Shown here: one piece after another, positions 19,639 through 21,696 of the stretch
How positions within the stretch are numbered: position 1 is the first letter of the stretch
Layout: each line of letters starts with the position of its first letter
IMG/VR virus record: IMGVR_UViG_3300030520_000117
Span: 1 to 21,696 of that record
Direction: 5' to 3' (one strand)
From: a virus
DNA length: 21,696 nucleotides
Notes under the pieces: generated by a model
Told to the model about the DNA's origin: nothing
Database searches by the model: none
The model's input: the letters and a program-made list of their open reading frames with translations, nothing else
Translations under genes and position numbers: made by a program

Positions 19639-20413
19639 AACCTATTACTACGGCCAAGGCCGCGTCTCCATTGCCTTGCGCGATGCCATCACCGGTGCCC
19701 TCGGCAAATGGCGCTGGATTGGCGACGTCAGCGCGCTGAGCATCAAGCTGAGCGTGGACAAGGTGCAGCACAGCGAAAGCTATAGCGGGCAGCTTGGGCT
19801 GGCGCGATCGTTTCCGGCCAAGAAAACCGCCACGCTCGATATGACGGTAAACCAGATCGACACCGACAATCTGCAGTTGGGCCTGTTCGGTACCGTACTG
19901 GCGAAGGCTGGCGGCACCGCCGCTGCGGAAGCTCTGCCGGCTGGCTTGGTTGCTGGCGACGTGTTCTACCTCGCCAACCCCGGCGTGGCCAGTGTGGTGA
20001 TCACCGACAGTACCGCCACTCCGAAAGCGCTGGTGCCGGGCACCGACTACGTGGTGGAAGATGCCAGCTTTGGTCGCTGCCGTCTGGTCAGCGTCGGCAC
20101 CTATACGCAGCCGTTCAAAGCCGCTTATATCTATGGCGCCACCAAGTCGGTCGGGATGTTCACCGCCGCCCAGCCGAACGTGGCCGTGCGCTATGAGGGC
20201 ATCAACCTGGCCGAGGGCAACGCGCCGGTGCTGGTGGACCTGTACAAGGTCGCCACCGATCCGTTGCAGGAACTGGCGCTGATCAGCTCGGGCAACGACG
20301 TCACCGGCATGCAGGTGAGCGGCGGCATTCTGCTCGACAGCAGTAAGCCGGCCACGGGGCCGCTGGGCCAGTACGGCGCGATCTCGCAGATCACGCAGGC
20401 CGTGTCGCCCTGA
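19625..20413 (+). CDS. Major tail tube protein
   Basis: This is a 262-residue protein. The N-terminal part (YYYGQGRVSIALRD...WRWIGDVSALSIKLSVDKVQHSESYSGQLGLARSFPAKKTATLDMTVNQID) carries the tail tube fold pattern, and an Ig-like beta domain (about 90-190) includes AGDVFYLANPGVASVVITDST. The C-terminal part contains ITQA near its end. It builds the inner tube of a non-contractile tail. GGAG (19612-19615) lies nine bases before the ATG. The stop overlaps the tail chaperone start (TGATG). Confidence 0.9.
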   Translation: MQNPETYYYGQGRVSIALRDAITGALGKWRWIGDVSALSIKLSVDKVQHSESYSGQLGLARSFPAKKTATLDMTVNQIDTDNLQLGLFGTVLAKAGGTAAAEALPAGLVAGDVFYLANPGVASVVITDSTATPKALVPGTDYVVEDASFGRCRLVSVGTYTQPFKAAYIYGATKSVGMFTAAQPNVAVRYEGINLAEGNAPVLVDLYKVATDPLQELALISSGNDVTGMQVSGGILLDSSKPATGPLGQYGAISQITQAVSP

Positions 20414-20895
20414 TGACCATGGCGACCGATAACACCGATGGCGCACAGGACGCTGCCATCCTGCTGCCGGAGCGCCACGACACCATCGCCGGCACGGCGG
20501 TGGTGATGCGTGAATACAGCTTCGCCGAAAGCCTGCGGCACTTCGCACTGATCGCCGCGCTCACCGATGCCATGACCGGCGTCGCACTGAATCGCGACTT
20601 TCACGACTTCGATTCGTTGCGTGCCGCTTTCGGCGACAACGCCGACGGCGTGATGGCGCTGATCGCGATCGCCTGCGATCAGCCGCTGACGTGGGTGCGT
20701 GGGTTGAGTGCCGACGATGGCGAAGCGTTGCACATGCTGTGGTGGGGAGTGAACGCGGATTTTTTTCTGCGTCGCGTCCTGCTCAGCGTCAGGCTGCGAA
20801 AGGTGCGCGAACTGGCTGGGCTGACATCTTCGCCACCCTCACCGCCGCCGGGCACGACGCGCGAAGCCTCACCGGATACACCCAGCGACAGCTGA
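20413..20895 (+). CDS. Tail assembly chaperone (gpG-like)
   Basis: This is a 160-residue protein: an acidic N-terminal part, then a helical core (MREYSFAESLRHFALIAALTDAMTGVAL, then RAAFGDNADGVMALIAIACDQPLTWVRGLSADDGEALHMLWWGVNADFF), and a Pro/Ser-rich tail unlike the rest. Between tail tube and tape measure this is the gpG slot; gpG-type chaperones coat the tape measure during tail assembly. A slippery T-run at residues about 116-118 allows a fraction of ribosomes to shift into the next frame (see the extended product). The start is ATG 20413, with ATG 20419 possible; coupling is by TGATG. Confidence 0.85.
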   Translation: MTMATDNTDGAQDAAILLPERHDTIAGTAVVMREYSFAESLRHFALIAALTDAMTGVALNRDFHDFDSLRAAFGDNADGVMALIAIACDQPLTWVRGLSADDGEALHMLWWGVNADFFLRRVLLSVRLRKVRELAGLTSSPPSPPPGTTREASPDTPSDS

Positions 20896-21020
20896 TGCTG
20901 TTCTACGACGCGACGCTGCGTAAAGAGCGTCGTGATCGCCGGGCACGCGTCAAGGATATGGCGGCCGCTCATGTCGGCGGTAAAGCAGCCAGTGAATACA
21001 TCGCGCACTTGAAGGATTGA
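20413..21020 (+). CDS. Tail assembly chaperone extended by -1 frameshift (gpGT-like)
   Basis: The frame -1 relative to gpG is open from 20691 to 21020. The slip would occur at T_TTT_TTT (20760-20766), where gpG reads GAT TTT TTT CTG. After the slip, 84 more residues follow (SASRPAQRQAAKGARTGWADIFATL...LTGYTQRQLMLFYDATLRKERRDRRARVKDM...YIAHLKD), a helix-rich extension of the T type. It ends nine bases before the tape measure start. The fusion would be about 202 residues. The heptamer's codon pairing permits re-pairing in both sites. The arrangement is the family rule for these tail chaperones; use of this exact site is inference. Confidence 0.8.
20760..20766 (+). promoter_or_regulatory. -1 ribosomal frameshift site T_TTT_TTT
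   Basis: The heptamer TTTTTTT, read by gpG as T TTT TTT, satisfies the X_XXY_YYZ rule with all bases equal. It lies inside the overlap of the gpG and T reading frames. No other good heptamer is seen in the overlap; the sequence G CGA AAG nearby does not fit the rule. Confidence 0.8.
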
Positions 21021-21029
21021 ATTACCCGC

Positions 21030-21696
21030 ATGGCCGTCCAAGATTACGAGTTGTTACTGCGCGTCCGGGCGGACCTGATGGAGGCCGTCAAGGGCATGGA
21101 CGGCCTTTCAACCAGCATCGGCGGCGCCAAGGCCGCCAGCGATGCCGTGGGCGAAAGCGCGGATCAGGCCAGCGCCCGCATCCAGAAGATGGTGCAGGCC
21201 ACCAGCCAGCAGGTGCAGGTGCAGGAGTCGGCGCGATCGCAGGCCGAGCGTGCGGCAGAAACCGCGCGTAACACCATCAAGAACTATGACGATCAGGCCG
21301 CTGCGGCAAAGCGTGCCAGCGATGCGCTGGCGTCTTACCGTTCGCGCATGGCCACCAGCGCTGGCACCGGTGGTGCGGCTGCCGGCATTGCTGCCGAACG
21401 CATGGAAATGGCGAAGCTCGCCGAGCAGATCGACCCGACCCTAAAGGCGCTGGCCAAGCTCGACGCGCAAGAGCAATCGCTAAACGCCATGCGCAAGGCT
21501 GGCGTGGTTGGCATCGACGATTACACCCGCTTTAAGTCCGTGATCGACCAGAACCGTGTGGCCATCACTGGTGCCGGCACGGCCATGCACACGTTCAACT
21601 TCAACACGTCGCAGACGCGCATCGAAATGGGGCGGTTGATCAAGGATCTGTCGACCGGTCAGTGGGACCGGCTCGGGCAGACCAGCATGACACTGG
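21030..21696 (+). CDS. Tail tape measure protein (partial, runs past the window end)
   Basis: The frame starts at ATG 21030 and is open to the last base of the window, 222 codons. The sequence begins MAVQDYELLLRVRADLMEAVKGMDGL, and then long Ala/Gln/Glu-rich helices (DQASARIQKMVQATSQQVQVQESARSQAERAAETARN). HTFNFNTSQTRIEMGRLIKDLSTGQWDRLGQT follows, which resembles the N-terminal section of the lambda gpH family. It sets tail length and is loaded by the gpG/gpGT chaperones encoded just upstream. The most likely ribosome site (AAGGA at 21012-21016) is rather far from the ATG, so coupling to the upstream stop is probable. Confidence 0.9.
   Translation, partial: MAVQDYELLLRVRADLMEAVKGMDGLSTSIGGAKAASDAVGESADQASARIQKMVQATSQQVQVQESARSQAERAAETARNTIKNYDDQAAAAKRASDALASYRSRMATSAGTGGAAAGIAAERMEMAKLAEQIDPTLKALAKLDAQEQSLNAMRKAGVVGIDDYTRFKSVIDQNRVAITGAGTAMHTFNFNTSQTRIEMGRLIKDLSTGQWDRLGQTSMTL

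Noticed and set aside
19574-20548. 324-aa leftward frame opposite the tail tube gene
   Set aside because: It is antisense to the tail tube gene and shows no recognisable domain.
20796-20802. G CGA AAG as an alternative frameshift site
   Set aside because: It resembles the lambda heptamer GGGAAAG but CGA in the P site cannot re-pair after a -1 slip; the T-run fits the rule.

Overview
The window is the left half of an integrated temperate siphophage (a lambda-like prophage). It opens with a host tRNA-Cys (GCA) gene, next to which the phage integrase sits. The high GC (roughly 60% by eye), the style of the small phage genes (YdaS/Cro-type regulator, CHC2 primase plus VapE helicase) and the tRNA-Cys sequence suggest a gammaproteobacterial host of the Xanthomonadales type. 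That host call is an inference, not proven here. The right end of the prophage (rest of the tail, lysis genes, second attachment site) lies beyond base 21696.

Layout. (1) 50-123 tRNA-Cys with its terminator, followed by repeats that could be integrase arm sites. (2) 270-1391 tyrosine integrase, with a convergent excisionase-like gene and an accessory membrane-protein gene. (3) 2415-3968, leftward: six very short, mostly overlapping genes forming a 'left early operon'. (4) 4006-5467, immunity region: two palindromic operators over a leftward promoter, then a leftward repressor transcript (repressor, 67-aa protein, lipoprotein), then three operators of the same palindrome between the repressor and a rightward Cro-like gene. 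This copies the OL/OR arrangement of lambda although the proteins are not lambda's. (5) 5477-9390, rightward: Cro-like regulator, terminator, small regulators (ribbon-helix-helix, TraR/DksA-like zinc finger), primase and VapE-type helicase. (6) 9391-9801: a 410-bp non-coding, repeat-rich stretch that is a candidate cos site or origin. (7) 9802-12628: terminase small and large subunits and a Mor-like activator. (8) 12707-13347: an AT-richer, oppositely oriented two-gene 'moron' cassette. (9) 13430-21696: gpW-like joiner, portal, a ClpP-like protease fused to the major capsid protein, decoration protein, head-tail and tail genes, a frameshifted tail chaperone pair, and the start of the tape measure gene.

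How it works together. In a lysogen the repressor is expected to bind the shared TTAGG-N5-CCTAA palindromes and silence both the left operon and the right (Cro-replication) operon. Its own transcript would carry the lipoprotein, the position occupied by rexAB in lambda. On induction the replication module would be expressed. The structural module then follows the lambda order (Nu1-A-W-B-C/E-D-FII-U-Z-V-G/GT-H), with terminase, portal and capsid genes translationally coupled through start/stop overlaps.

The most interesting points are the five-operator lambda-like switch built around a non-cleavable-looking repressor, the duplicated C-terminus of the Cro-like protein, the repeat-rich non-coding block before terminase, the internal ribosome start inside the protease-capsid fusion, and the inverted two-gene moron cassette.
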